Part shown: positions 30,456-40,088 of the stretch, piece after piece
How the letters are laid out: each line of letters opens with the position of its first letter
How positions within the stretch are numbered: position 1 is the stretch's first letter
From: Gammaproteobacteria bacterium
GTDB lineage: Bacteria; Pseudomonadota; Gammaproteobacteria; Nevskiales; Nevskiaceae
Direction: 5' to 3'
Assembly (NCBI GenBank): GCA_022599775.1
Contig: JAHZLQ010000007.1
Coordinates: 1-64,000 of the forward strand
Length of the DNA stretch: 64,000 bases
Translations under genes and position numbers: made by a program
The notes under the pieces: generated by a model
What the model was told of the DNA's origin: nothing
Databases searched by the model: none
What the model saw: the letters and a program-made list of their open reading frames with translations, nothing else

Positions 30456-32960
30456 ATGCCATTAACGCTGCCTCAGCTCGAACGTCATCTCTTCAAAGCT
30501 GCGGACATCTTGCGCGGCAAGATGGACGCTTCGGAATTCAAGGAATACATCTTTGGCATGCTGTTTCTGAAGCGTTGCTCGGACATCTTCGAGCAGCGTC
30601 GCGAGCAGATCGTCCAGGAACGCATCGACGGCGGCGAGAGTCCCGAGCAGGCGGCAGCGTCGGCAGACAACATTCGCTGGTACAAGAAGGAAGGCAGCTT
30701 CTGGGTGCCGAAGGAGTCGCGCTACAGCTACCTGCTGGACAACGCGCACCAGAACGTCGGCGACTTCCTAAACAAAGCGCTTACCGGCATCGAAACCGCC
30801 AACACCAGCCTGTACGACGTGCTCGAGCACATCGACTTCACGCGTAAGGTCGGGCAGAGCAAGATCAAGGACATCAAGCTCCGTGAGCTTATTACGCACT
30901 TCGGCAAGTTCCGGCTCCGCAATGAAGACTTCGAGTTTCCAGATCTTCTGGGCGCTGCTTACGAGTACCTCATCGGGGAGTTCGCAGACTCCGCCGGCAA
31001 GAAGGGCGGCGAGTTTTACACGCCGCGCTCGGTGGTCCGCATGATGGTGCGGCTGATCAAGCCCGAACTGAACCACGACATCTACGACCCCTGCTGCGGG
31101 TCCGGCGGCATGCTGATCGCCGCCAAAGAGTTCATGGACGAGCACGGCGAAGACGGTCGCAAGGCCAGCCTGTTCGGGCAGGAGTTCAACGGCACGGTCT
31201 GGTCCATCGCCAAGATGAACATGCTGCTGCACGGCATCAGTACCGCCGACCTGCAAAACGAGGACACGCTGGCGGAACCGCAACATGTTGAGTCCGGCGA
31301 GCTGCGGCGCTACGACCGCGTGCTCACCAACCCGCCGTTCTCCATCAACTGGGGTAACACCGAGAAGAATGCGGACGGCACGCCGGCCTGGGCACCGAAA
31401 TTTCCGGAGCGCTTCAAGTACGGCCAGGTGCCACTCGGCGCCAAGAAGGCGGACCTGATGTTCCTGCAGCACATGCTGGCCGTGACGCGCGACGGCGGCA
31501 TGGTGGCCACCGTTATGCCACACGGCGTGCTGTTCCGCGGTGGCGAGGAAGGCGCCATCCGTGCCGGCATGATTGAGGACGATCTGCTCGAAGCGGTCAT
31601 CGGCGTGGCGCCCAACCTGTTCTACGGCACCGGCATTCCGGCCTGCATTCTGGTGATGCGCCAGCAGGTGCAGAACGGTGCCCAGCGCGTCGGTGGCAAG
31701 CCCGCGCCGCGCCAGGGCAAGGTGCTCTTCATCAATGCCGACCGCGAGTTCTTCGAAGGCCGCGCGCAGAACTACCTGATGCCGGAGCACATCGAGAAGA
31801 TCGTCAACAGCTTTGACGAGTACCAGGCCATTCCAGGCTTCTCGGCCATCGTGAACAACGCCACGCTCAAGGCCAACGGCTACAACCTCAACATCCGGCG
31901 CTATGCGGACAACGCCCCGCCGCCCGAGCCGCACGATGTGCGTGCGCATCTGGTCGGCGGCGTGCCCAAGGCCGAGGTAGAGGCCAAGGCAGCGCTGTTC
32001 AATGCGCACGGCCTGAATCCACTGGATCTCTTCGTCGAGCGCGACGCCAAGTACTTCGACTTCCGTCCCGCATTGGAAAAGCGCCAGGACCTCAAGCCCG
32101 CCATCGAGGCCAACCCGGGGCTGCTCGCCAAGGAGGCCGCCATCCGCGCGGCCTTCGAAGCATGGTGGGCGCAGCACCGCAGCCGCATTATCGCTTTGGC
32201 AGGCAAGATCAACGATCTGACCAGCCTGGTCGCGCTGCGCCGCGACCTATTGGAGAGCTTCAGCCAGAGCCTGGAAGGCATTGGCCTGCTCGACCCCTTC
32301 CAGGTGCGCGGCATCGTCGCCGGCTTCTGGTACCAGACCAAGTACGAATTCCTCACCCTGATGGCTCGGGGCGCTCAGGGTGTGGTTGATGCCTGGCGAA
32401 CCAGCATTGTCACCGCGATGGAAGACAAGGCCAGCAAGGAGAGCCCGCTGGAACACAAGCTGGTTAAGTTTCTGATGAGCGACTTCGTCGAGGCCATCAC
32501 GGAACTGGAGGCGAAGAAGGCAGAGCTGGACAGCCAGATCAAGGCGGCAAGCCCCAAGGATGCGGAGAGCGAAGAAGGCGATGCAGCTGCCGAAGGCGGC
32601 GGCGCTGACGACGCAGATGAAGACAACGCTGTAGACGAAGCCCAGCTCAAGGAATGGAAGAAGGAGCTGAGCGCGGTCAAGAAGAAACTGAAGGCGAAGA
32701 AAGAGAGCTTCACTGCGCACATTAACCAGGCGGTGGATGGCCTCACGCCGGAAGCTGCGGCCGAGTTGCTGCTGACCATCCTGCACAACGACATGAGATC
32801 CATCATCGAGCGCTACATCGCCGCGCAGCGCAAGCAGATCATCGCTGACTTTGAGAATTGGTGGGATAAGTATCGGGTGACGCTAAGCGAAATCGTGAGC
32901 AAGCGCGATGCCGCGTCGACTTCGATGCTGGGATTCTTGAAGGGATTGCGCTATGTCTGA
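30456..32960 (+). CDS. hsdM: type I restriction-modification methyltransferase subunit HsdM
   Basis: N6-adenine DNA methyltransferase of a type I system. HsdM N-terminal helical domain at about 5-130, then SAM motif [10 protein letters not shown] (about 211) and catalytic motif IV NPPF (about 292). At 834 residues it is longer than a classical HsdM (about 520). The extra C-terminal half holds a charged coiled coil (about 690-750, [14 protein letters not shown] type) and an acidic low-complexity stretch ([14 protein letters not shown]) before a helical end. The ATG at 30456 begins [20 protein letters not shown], the standard start. Its end overlaps hsdS by 8 bp. Confidence 0.93.
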   Translation: MPLTLPQLERHLFKAADILRGKMDASEFKEYIFGMLFLKRCSDIFEQRREQIVQERIDGGESPEQAAASADNIRWYKKEGSFWVPKESRYSYLLDNAHQNVGDFLNKALTGIETANTSLYDVLEHIDFTRKVGQSKIKDIKLRELITHFGKFRLRNEDFEFPDLLGAAYEYLIGEFADSAGKKGGEFYTPRSVVRMMVRLIKPELNHDIYDPCCGSGGMLIAAKEFMDEHGEDGRKASLFGQEFNGTVWSIAKMNMLLHGISTADLQNEDTLAEPQHVESGELRRYDRVLTNPPFSINWGNTEKNADGTPAWAPKFPERFKYGQVPLGAKKADLMFLQHMLAVTRDGGMVATVMPHGVLFRGGEEGAIRAGMIEDDLLEAVIGVAPNLFYGTGIPACILVMRQQVQNGAQRVGGKPAPRQGKVLFINADREFFEGRAQNYLMPEHIEKIVNSFDEYQAIPGFSAIVNNATLKANGYNLNIRRYADNAPPPEPHDVRAHLVGGVPKAEVEAKAALFNAHGLNPLDLFVERDAKYFDFRPALEKRQDLKPAIEANPGLLAKEAAIRAAFEAWWAQHRSRIIALAGKINDLTSLVALRRDLLESFSQSLEGIGLLDPFQVRGIVAGFWYQTKYEFLTLMARGAQGVVDAWRTSIVTAMEDKASKESPLEHKLVKFLMSDFVEAITELEAKKAELDSQIKAASPKDAESEEGDAAAEGGGADDADEDNAVDEAQLKEWKKELSAVKKKLKAKKESFTAHINQAVDGLTPEAAAELLLTILHNDMRSIIERYIAAQRKQIIADFENWWDKYRVTLSEIVSKRDAASTSMLGFLKGLRYV

Positions 32961-34269
32961 CGCCACTTGGACAGAATGCACCGTGAGCGACCTTGTTGAA
33001 GGTCACTTCTGCGGCCCTAGCCCGGATTGCGAAGAGCGACCCATCTTTGAAGATGCAGAATGGGGCGTCCTGAAAACCACTGCAATTACCTGGGGCGGAT
33101 GGGATGAAACCGCGCATAAAGTGCTGCCTAAGGCTTTTTGGAATAAAAACGAACTGGAAGTACGGGATGGAGATGTACTTGTAACCAAGGCGGGCCCTCG
33201 ACACAGGGTCGGCGTTGTATGCCATGTCACTTCGACACGACGCCAATTAATTGTCTCGGGAAAGATGATTGGTTTGCGACCGAGACTTGACTTGGTTGAG
33301 CCATCGGTTATGGCAGGTCTAATCGCTCGTGAGATTCCGCAGAAGTGGATTCATGATCGTACGACCGGGATGGCCGAGTCGCAGGTCAATTTCGCGAACG
33401 GCGTTTTATTGAATACACCACTGCGCCTCCCACCGCTTAATGAGCAACGGCAGATCGCAAAAATTCTCGCGACTGTCAGGGCCTCCATCCAAGATACCGA
33501 GGCGGTCATTGCGAAGTTGAAGGCGCTCAAACACGGCCTGCTTCACGATCTGCTGACGCGCGGCATCGACGCCAACGGTGAGCTGCGGCCACCCAGAACC
33601 GAAGCGCCACATCTCTATAAGCAATCATCACTCGGGTGGATACCAAAAGACTGGGCGTCGGAGCGTCTTGGTAGGCTTGCACTGAAAATTGTGGATGGCG
33701 TCCACCAAACGCCGCGATACGTGTCTGCAGGTATTCCCTTTATTACGATTAAAAATCTAACTGCATCGCAAGATATTAGTTTCGCATCGCTGAACTACAT
33801 ATCCGCGAGGGATCATCGAGAGTTTTGCAAGCGTGCAGACCCTAAGCCGGGAGATGTCCTTGTTACTAAGGACGGCACCTTAGGTGTTGCGCGGATCGTT
33901 CACGATGCGCACCCTGAGTTCAGCATTTTTGTTTCAGTAGCTCAAATAAGACCGGATGTAACAAGACTGCTGCCGCATTTGCTTCTGGCGTTCTTTGACT
34001 CTGAGCACTATCACGCCCAAATGGGGGCTCAGTCAGGTGGGTCTGGTCTTAAACATATTCACTTGGAGCAATTTCGAGAGTTCGTAATTCCATTACCTCC
34101 GCTTGATGAACAGACTGTCATCTGTAAGGGGATTGCAGATGCCGACCAGAGCATCGAGAAGGAAGAATCAACTCTCAATGAATTAGCAAAGCTGTCCGTT
34201 GGCCTCACAGATGACCTCCTCACCGGCCGTGTCCGCGTGACGCCACTGCTGGAGGCCGCCGCGCTGTGA
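32953..34269 (+). CDS. hsdS: type I restriction-modification specificity subunit HsdS
   Basis: DNA-recognition subunit, 438 residues, with two target recognition domains. TRD1 spans about 1-150 and TRD2 about 215-370. Each is followed by a conserved helix: [20 protein letters not shown] (about 155-174) and [19 protein letters not shown]. The TRD segments are visibly more AT-rich (for example 33700-34080) than the flanking hsdM and AlbA_2 genes, a usual sign of exchange of TRDs by recombination. The start overlaps hsdM and the stop overlaps the next GTG. Confidence 0.92.
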   Translation: MSDATWTECTVSDLVEGHFCGPSPDCEERPIFEDAEWGVLKTTAITWGGWDETAHKVLPKAFWNKNELEVRDGDVLVTKAGPRHRVGVVCHVTSTRRQLIVSGKMIGLRPRLDLVEPSVMAGLIAREIPQKWIHDRTTGMAESQVNFANGVLLNTPLRLPPLNEQRQIAKILATVRASIQDTEAVIAKLKALKHGLLHDLLTRGIDANGELRPPRTEAPHLYKQSSLGWIPKDWASERLGRLALKIVDGVHQTPRYVSAGIPFITIKNLTASQDISFASLNYISARDHREFCKRADPKPGDVLVTKDGTLGVARIVHDAHPEFSIFVSVAQIRPDVTRLLPHLLLAFFDSEHYHAQMGAQSGGSGLKHIHLEQFREFVIPLPPLDEQTVICKGIADADQSIEKEESTLNELAKLSVGLTDDLLTGRVRVTPLLEAAAL

Positions 34270-35927
34270 CGCATCGCCTGCCGCCTTCCGAATCCCTGAC
34301 GGTCGAGTTCAAGAGCGACCGCAAGCGGCTTTCGGATAACGAACTGGTTGAGGCGCTGGTCTGCCTCGCCAACTCCGACGGCGGCGAGCTGTGGCTGGGC
34401 GTGGAGGACGACGGCACACCCACGGGCCTGCACGCCGATCACTTGATGTTAGTTGGCTTGCCCGGACTGGTGGCGGCCAGGACCTCGCCGTCGCTGAACG
34501 TCACGGTCGAAGCCCTCTCTCTGGATGGCGTTGCGGTGGCGCGTATTGCCGTGCCCAAGGCCGCGAGCGAGGTAGCCACGGCGTCCGGCGTATATGTGCG
34601 TCGCCGCCTCAAGCATGACGGCACGCCGGAGTGCGTGCCGATGTTGCCGCATGACCGCAGCAGCCGCGCGGCAACCTTGGGGCTGCTCGATGTTTCGGCA
34701 CAACCGGTGGCGGGTGCCACGCTCGCCGATTTCAATCCGCTGGAGCGCGAGCGTCTGCGCCAGGCGGTGCAGAAGTACGGCGGCGATCGCGTGTTGCTGG
34801 AGCTGGACGACGAGGCCATGGATGGCGCGCTGGGCTTATCGGTGCGCCTACCCGATGGCCAGCGCGTCCCGAGTCTGGCGGGCTTGCTGATCATCGGCCG
34901 CGAGGAGGCGCTGCGCCGGCTCGTGCCGACGCACGAGTTCGCGTTCCAGGTGCTCGCCGAGCAGGCGGTGCGTTTCAACGAATTCCGCAACGTCCCGCTG
35001 CTGCATGCCATCGAGTGGCTGGAGACCAACTTTCGGCCTTACAACCCGGAAGAGGAGTTGCAGGTGGGCCTGTTCCGGGTGCCGGTGCCAAAGGTGGACC
35101 TGGGCGCGTTCCGTGAAGCGGTGGCCAATGCGCTGATTCACCGCGACTACCACCGTCTGGGCGCGGTGCATGTACGGCTGGAGAACGAGGCGCTGGTGGT
35201 CAGCAATCCGGGCGGGCTGATGGATGGAGTGACCTTGGCGAACCTGCTCACCACCGAGCCCCGACCGCGCAACCGCGTGCTGGCCGATGCCATGAAGCGC
35301 ATCGGGGTGGTGGAGCGTTCGGGTCGCGGCGTGGACAAGATTTTCCGCGGGCTGCTGAAGTTCGGGCGGCCGGCGCCGGACTATTCGCGTACGGATGCAA
35401 ACAGCGTGATCGTCCGGCTCGGCACGGACGCAGCCGATCTCGACTTCCGCCGGCTGGTGGTGGAGGAAGAAGGTAGACGTGGTTCGGAGCTGCCGATCGA
35501 CAGCTTGATTGCGCTGGCAGCGGTGCGTGAACTCAAGCGCGTCACGGCGGATGAGCTGGCGGGGCGCATCCAGCGGGATGCTGCCAGTGCGAAGCACACG
35601 CTGGAGGCTCTGTGCGAGGCAGGGCTGGTAGAGGCGCATGGGTCGACGCGGGCGCGCAGCTACACCCTGTCTGCCGGCGTTTACCAGGCTGTGGGTGACA
35701 AGGCGGCGTATACGCGGCAGGCTGGTTTTACCCCGATTCAGCATGAGCAAATGGTGCTGAATTACGTGCGGCAGCACGGTCGGGTGAAGCGCGCGGAGGT
35801 CATGGAGCTATGCCGGCTCTCCAGCGACCAAGCCGCCAAGTTATTGAAAAAACTGAAAGCACGCGGGGCTCTGGTTCAGCAGGGCGAGCGGCGTGGTGCA
35901 AGCTACACGCCGGGGTCATCGGGATAG
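34266..35927 (+). CDS. AlbA_2 / RecG-like ATP-binding protein inside the type I operon
   Basis: A 553-residue protein. The N-terminal AlbA_2 (AAA_4) domain is ESLTVEFKSDRKRLSDNELV...ANSDGGELWLGVED (about 8-50). The middle has an HATPase_c_4-type segment REAVANALIHRDYHRLGAVHV (about 284-304) followed by NPGGLMDG and GRGVDKIF. The C-terminus holds two winged-helix-like regions. Genes of this kind often sit between hsdS and hsdR. Their role is uncertain; regulation or DNA-damage-linked defence has been suggested for Schlafen/AlbA-like domains. Translationally coupled to hsdS (GTGA at 34266). Confidence 0.8.
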   Translation: MTHRLPPSESLTVEFKSDRKRLSDNELVEALVCLANSDGGELWLGVEDDGTPTGLHADHLMLVGLPGLVAARTSPSLNVTVEALSLDGVAVARIAVPKAASEVATASGVYVRRRLKHDGTPECVPMLPHDRSSRAATLGLLDVSAQPVAGATLADFNPLERERLRQAVQKYGGDRVLLELDDEAMDGALGLSVRLPDGQRVPSLAGLLIIGREEALRRLVPTHEFAFQVLAEQAVRFNEFRNVPLLHAIEWLETNFRPYNPEEELQVGLFRVPVPKVDLGAFREAVANALIHRDYHRLGAVHVRLENEALVVSNPGGLMDGVTLANLLTTEPRPRNRVLADAMKRIGVVERSGRGVDKIFRGLLKFGRPAPDYSRTDANSVIVRLGTDAADLDFRRLVVEEEGRRGSELPIDSLIALAAVRELKRVTADELAGRIQRDAASAKHTLEALCEAGLVEAHGSTRARSYTLSAGVYQAVGDKAAYTRQAGFTPIQHEQMVLNYVRQHGRVKRAEVMELCRLSSDQAAKLLKKLKARGALVQQGERRGASYTPGSSG

Positions 35928-35963
35928 CTAGTTATGAGCTGATATGGGTGGTTATGGGCCGTT

Positions 35964-38900
35964 ATGAGCCGGCCTACCGATAAGGCGGAAGCCAAACCTG
36001 GGGAAGTCATGGGCTGGGAACTTGAAGACGTAGAGAAGCGGTTCATTTCTCAGCTCAAAAGCCTGGGCTGGGTGCATGCGGCGGGCAATCTCGACGCGCC
36101 CGCCGCCACCGGAAGAACCGGCTTTACGCAAGTTATTCAGGAGGACGTTCTGCGAACGCAGCTCCGCGCGCTGAACCCGGGCCCGAACGGACAGCCCTGG
36201 TTGGACGATGATCGCGCTTCTGAAGCCATCGCCGCGATTACCCGGCTGGGAACGCACAAGCTGATGGAGGCCAACGACAAGGCCACCGAGTTGTTGATCA
36301 AGGGCCTCACTGTCGAGGGACTACCAGGTTGGGATGGCGGGCGCGGACAAACGCTTCGCTACATCGACTGGGATACGCCGACCAACAACCGCTTCACGGT
36401 CATCGATCAGTACCGGGTGGATTGTCCGCCCGGCTACAACAGCGCCAAGGCGTTCATCGTCCCCGACCTTGTCCTGCTGGTGAACGGCATTCCGCTCGTG
36501 GTGGTGGAGTGCAAGAGCCCCTCGGTGCCCGAGCCGCTCGCCGAAGCCGTGGACCAGCTGCGCCGCTACAGCAACCAGCGCAAGGCCGCGTTCGAGGTTG
36601 AGGACAACGAAGGCAACGAAACGCTGTTCGCCACCAACCAGTTGCTGATTGCCACCAGCTTCGACGAGGCGCGCGTGGGCTGCATCGGCGCCACGTTCGA
36701 ACACTTTGCGCAGTGGAAGGCCGTGGTCGGCCCGCACGGTATGGGCAGCGAATCGGATGTGGCGCAGGCGCTTGGAAAATCCAGCCTGTCCGAGCAGGAG
36801 CGCCTGATTGCGGGCCTGCTCGCGCCGGCGCATCTGCTGGATGTGGTGAAGAACTTCATGCTGTTCATGCAGACCGGCGGCCAGACCATCAAGACGGTTT
36901 GCCGCTACCAGCAATACCGCGCGGTGAATCGCGCGATTGCGCGCCTCAAGGCCGGACAGACACGCCGTCAACATGGGGAGCACGATCAGCGCGGCGGCAT
37001 CATCTGGCACACGCAGGGGTCGGGCAAGAGTCTCACGATGGTGTTCCTGGTGCGCAAGATGCGCGCTGATGCTGAGCTGCGGCGCTTCAAGGTCATCGTC
37101 GTCACAGATCGCAAGGACTTGCAGCGCCAGTTGTCGGTGACCGCAACGCTCACCGGCGAGACGGTGGAGGTTGCCGACAGCACGCAGGGCGTGAAGACCC
37201 TTGCGCGTCGCAAGGGGCCCGGACTGATCTTCGCGACCATCCAGAAGTATCGGGATGCGGACATTGCTGGCGATGCGCCCCTGACCGCGGCGGATCTTCC
37301 GAAGATCGAAGAGCCCAAGGCGCGCTACAAGGCGGACGAGAAATTCGAGGTGCTCAACGAGGACGACAGTATCCTCGTGCTCGTCGATGAGGCACATCGC
37401 ACCCAGGCCGGTGACCTGCATGCGAATTTGCTGGCCGGTTTGCCGAACTGCGCACGCATCGGCTTCACCGGCACGCCGATCATCATGGGTGAGAAGAAGC
37501 GCACCCACGAAACCTTTGGCGAGTTCATTGACCGCTACACGATCAAGGAAGCCGAGGCCGACGGTGCGACCGTGCCCGTGCTGTACGAAGGGCGCACCGC
37601 CAATGGCGCGATCAAGGACGGTGCGAGTCTCGATGAACTGTTCGAGGACCTGTTCCGACAGCACACGCCGGAAGAACTGGAGGCGATCAAGCAGAAGTAC
37701 GCCACCAAGGGCCACATCTTCGACGCGCCCGCGCTGATCGCCGACAAGGCGCGCGACATCCTCCGGCACTACGTCACCAACATCCTGCCGAACGGCTACA
37801 AGGCGCAGGTGGTGGCGTACAGCAGGCTGGCGGCGATCCGATATTTCGAGGCCCTGCGCAAGGCGCGCGACGAGTTGCTGGCGGATGCCGAGGCTCTGAT
37901 ACCAGCCGACAAGGCACTGGACGACGAGGCGCTGTGTCAGCGACCGCTGAAGCTGCAGGCCGTGGTGCAGGCCTGGCGCTATCGGGACACGCTCGCAAAG
38001 ATCGAGTTCGCGCCGGTGATCTCTGGCAGCAACAACGACGATCCGGCCTGGAAACCCTGGACGGACAGCGCTGCGCAGGAGCAGCTGATCAAGCGCTTCA
38101 AGCGGCCGCTGTTTCATGCCCGCCCGCAGAAGACTGACCCGCTCGTCTTCCTGATCGTGAAGTCGATGCTGCTGACGGGGTTCGACGCGCCTATCGAGGG
38201 CGTCATGTACCTGGACCGGCCGATTCGCGAGGCCGAGCTGTTGCAGGCGATTGCCCGCGTCAACCGCACGGGCTACGGCAAGCGCTGCGGCATCGTGGTG
38301 GATTACTACGGCGTCGCCCAGCACTTGAAGGAAGCCTTGGCCGCGTATGCCGACGAGGACGTGGAAGGTGCGCTGGCCAGCCTGAAGGACGAAGTGCCCG
38401 TACTTCGTGATCGGCATCTGCGCGTGGTCGATCTGTTCCGGCAGCGAGGCATCGAGTCGCTTGCCGACACTGAGGCCTGCGTCCAAGCGCTGGGCCACGA
38501 GAAGCTGCGCGCGGAGTTTGCGGTCAAGCTCAAGGCCTTCCTCGCATCTCTGGATACGGTCCTGCCGCGACCCGAAGGACTGCCGTATTCCGGCGATGCG
38601 AAGCGACTCGCCTACATCTACGCGCGATCGCGCAATCGCTACAAGGACACGCCGGTTCTCGGCAAGGACGTGGGAGCTAAGGTCCGCAAGCTCATCGATG
38701 ATCATGTGATCTCGCTGGGCGTGGACCCCAAGATCCCGCCGATCCAGCTCACCGACGTGGACTTCGATGGTCATGTGGCCCTCGCAGCGAGTGATCGCGC
38801 CAAGGCCTCTGAGATGGAGCACGCGATTCGGTCGCACATCCGCAAGCACGTGGACGAGGACCCGGTGTTGTACCGGAAGCTATCGGAGCGCCTGGGCGAC

Positions 38901-39326
38901 ATCCTGAAGACACTGGGTGAACAGTGGAACGAGGTGATCGCGCAGCTTCAGAAAATCATCGACGACCTGCGATCGGGGAAAGCCGGTGCCAACGACACGC
39001 CCAGTGATTTGCCTGAACACTGCGCGCCGTTCCTGCGAACCTTGCTTGACGTTGTCTGTGCTGGACAGACGCCAACGGCGCCTCAGGTCCTGCGGTTGAA
39101 GGACGTCACGGTTGAGTTGGTCGACCTGCTGGTGCAGGAGCTGCAGAGCAATCGTGGCATCTGGAGCCCGAGCAAGCGTGCAGCGCAGGAAGGCCTTGGC
39201 GCTCAGCTGTTCGAACACTTGATGCGCCTGAGGCCGCCGCTGGTTGATCCTGAAAAAGCCGGAGTGCTCGCCGACCGGCTAATGGAGCAGGCGCGCGCCA
39301 ACCACGACAAGCTGGTGCAGGTCTGA
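35964..39326 (+). CDS. hsdR: type I restriction endonuclease subunit HsdR
   Basis: Motor and nuclease subunit, 1120 residues. The PD-(D/E)xK nuclease is PDLVLLVNGIPLVVVECKSP (about 167-186). The SF2 helicase begins with Walker A TQGSGKSLT (about 350), followed by DEAH (about 475) and GFTGTPI. The C-terminal helical domain contacts HsdM. I take the ATG at 35964; a second in-frame ATG (about residue 16, MGWELEDVEKRF) is a possible start. A short unannotated gap of 36 bp separates it from the AlbA_2 gene. Confidence 0.94.
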   Translation: MSRPTDKAEAKPGEVMGWELEDVEKRFISQLKSLGWVHAAGNLDAPAATGRTGFTQVIQEDVLRTQLRALNPGPNGQPWLDDDRASEAIAAITRLGTHKLMEANDKATELLIKGLTVEGLPGWDGGRGQTLRYIDWDTPTNNRFTVIDQYRVDCPPGYNSAKAFIVPDLVLLVNGIPLVVVECKSPSVPEPLAEAVDQLRRYSNQRKAAFEVEDNEGNETLFATNQLLIATSFDEARVGCIGATFEHFAQWKAVVGPHGMGSESDVAQALGKSSLSEQERLIAGLLAPAHLLDVVKNFMLFMQTGGQTIKTVCRYQQYRAVNRAIARLKAGQTRRQHGEHDQRGGIIWHTQGSGKSLTMVFLVRKMRADAELRRFKVIVVTDRKDLQRQLSVTATLTGETVEVADSTQGVKTLARRKGPGLIFATIQKYRDADIAGDAPLTAADLPKIEEPKARYKADEKFEVLNEDDSILVLVDEAHRTQAGDLHANLLAGLPNCARIGFTGTPIIMGEKKRTHETFGEFIDRYTIKEAEADGATVPVLYEGRTANGAIKDGASLDELFEDLFRQHTPEELEAIKQKYATKGHIFDAPALIADKARDILRHYVTNILPNGYKAQVVAYSRLAAIRYFEALRKARDELLADAEALIPADKALDDEALCQRPLKLQAVVQAWRYRDTLAKIEFAPVISGSNNDDPAWKPWTDSAAQEQLIKRFKRPLFHARPQKTDPLVFLIVKSMLLTGFDAPIEGVMYLDRPIREAELLQAIARVNRTGYGKRCGIVVDYYGVAQHLKEALAAYADEDVEGALASLKDEVPVLRDRHLRVVDLFRQRGIESLADTEACVQALGHEKLRAEFAVKLKAFLASLDTVLPRPEGLPYSGDAKRLAYIYARSRNRYKDTPVLGKDVGAKVRKLIDDHVISLGVDPKIPPIQLTDVDFDGHVALAASDRAKASEMEHAIRSHIRKHVDEDPVLYRKLSERLGDILKTLGEQWNEVIAQLQKIIDDLRSGKAGANDTPSDLPEHCAPFLRTLLDVVCAGQTPTAPQVLRLKDVTVELVDLLVQELQSNRGIWSPSKRAAQEGLGAQLFEHLMRLRPPLVDPEKAGVLADRLMEQARANHDKLVQV

Positions 39327-39327
39327 C

Positions 39328-40083
39328 GTGATGCTCGCTCGACTCAACGCCACCGCGCCGCAAACCGATGTCGATCTCGAATCGACAAGCGCCAGTATGG
39401 AGGTCGATGAACTGCGGTTCGTCGTTCGGCGCAGCGAGCGACGGACGACGATGCAGATCACGGTGGAACGCAGCGGCAATCTGATCCTGAGCGCGCCGCC
39501 CGGCGTCAGTGAACGAAAGCTGCGCGACTTCGTTGAGCAGAAGCGATTTTGGATCTACACCAAGCTGGCCGAGAGGGATCGGCTGCAGCGACAAGTACCG
39601 CGCAAGGAATTTGTGGGGGGCGAAGGGTTCCTGTACCTCGGCCGGAGCCATCGGCTCAAGTTGGTGAATGCTCAGGATCTGCCGTTGAAGATGTCAGGCG
39701 GCCGTTTCGCCCTGCGTCGCGACGCATTGCCCGAAGCGCGCGAACATTTCATCCGTTGGTACAGCGAGCGAGCGCGGGTCTGGCTTTCAGGCCGCGTCGC
39801 TGACTATCAATCACGCATGGAGGTTCACCCCGCCGGCATCAAAGTGCAGGACTTGGGCTATCGCTGGGGCTCATGCGGAAAAGGAGACTGGCTGTACTTC
39901 CACTGGAAGTCGATCCTCCTTCCCGCGCGTATCGCCGAGTACGTGGTGGTCCACGAAATTGCGCATCTTCACGAACCGCATCATACCCCGGCTTTCTGGC
40001 AACGCGTAGAGCGTGCCATGCCGGACTACGCGCAGCGCAAGGCCTGGTTGGCCGAGCACGGCATCGATGTAGAAGGAATCTGA
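39328..40083 (+). CDS. YgjP-like M48/WLM metallopeptidase (DUF45)
   Basis: A 251-residue zinc-protease-like protein. The DUF45 signature is complete: YRWGSCGKGDWLYFHW (about 175-190), then VVHEIAHLHEPHH (HEIAH near 209) and FWQRVERAMPDY. Genes of this family are frequently the next gene after hsdR, though their function there is not known. The GTG at 39328 is directly followed by an ATG; either could start translation. It is 1 bp after the hsdR stop, so probably the same transcript. Confidence 0.85.
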   Translation: MMLARLNATAPQTDVDLESTSASMEVDELRFVVRRSERRTTMQITVERSGNLILSAPPGVSERKLRDFVEQKRFWIYTKLAERDRLQRQVPRKEFVGGEGFLYLGRSHRLKLVNAQDLPLKMSGGRFALRRDALPEAREHFIRWYSERARVWLSGRVADYQSRMEVHPAGIKVQDLGYRWGSCGKGDWLYFHWKSILLPARIAEYVVVHEIAHLHEPHHTPAFWQRVERAMPDYAQRKAWLAEHGIDVEGI

Positions 40084-40088
40084 GAACG

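Noticed and set aside
36321..38849. 842-codon open frame on the minus strand inside hsdR
   Set aside because: It mirrors hsdR codon for codon in high-GC DNA, has no ribosome binding site and its translation is Arg/His/Leu-rich without any domain. The plus strand has clear HsdR motifs.
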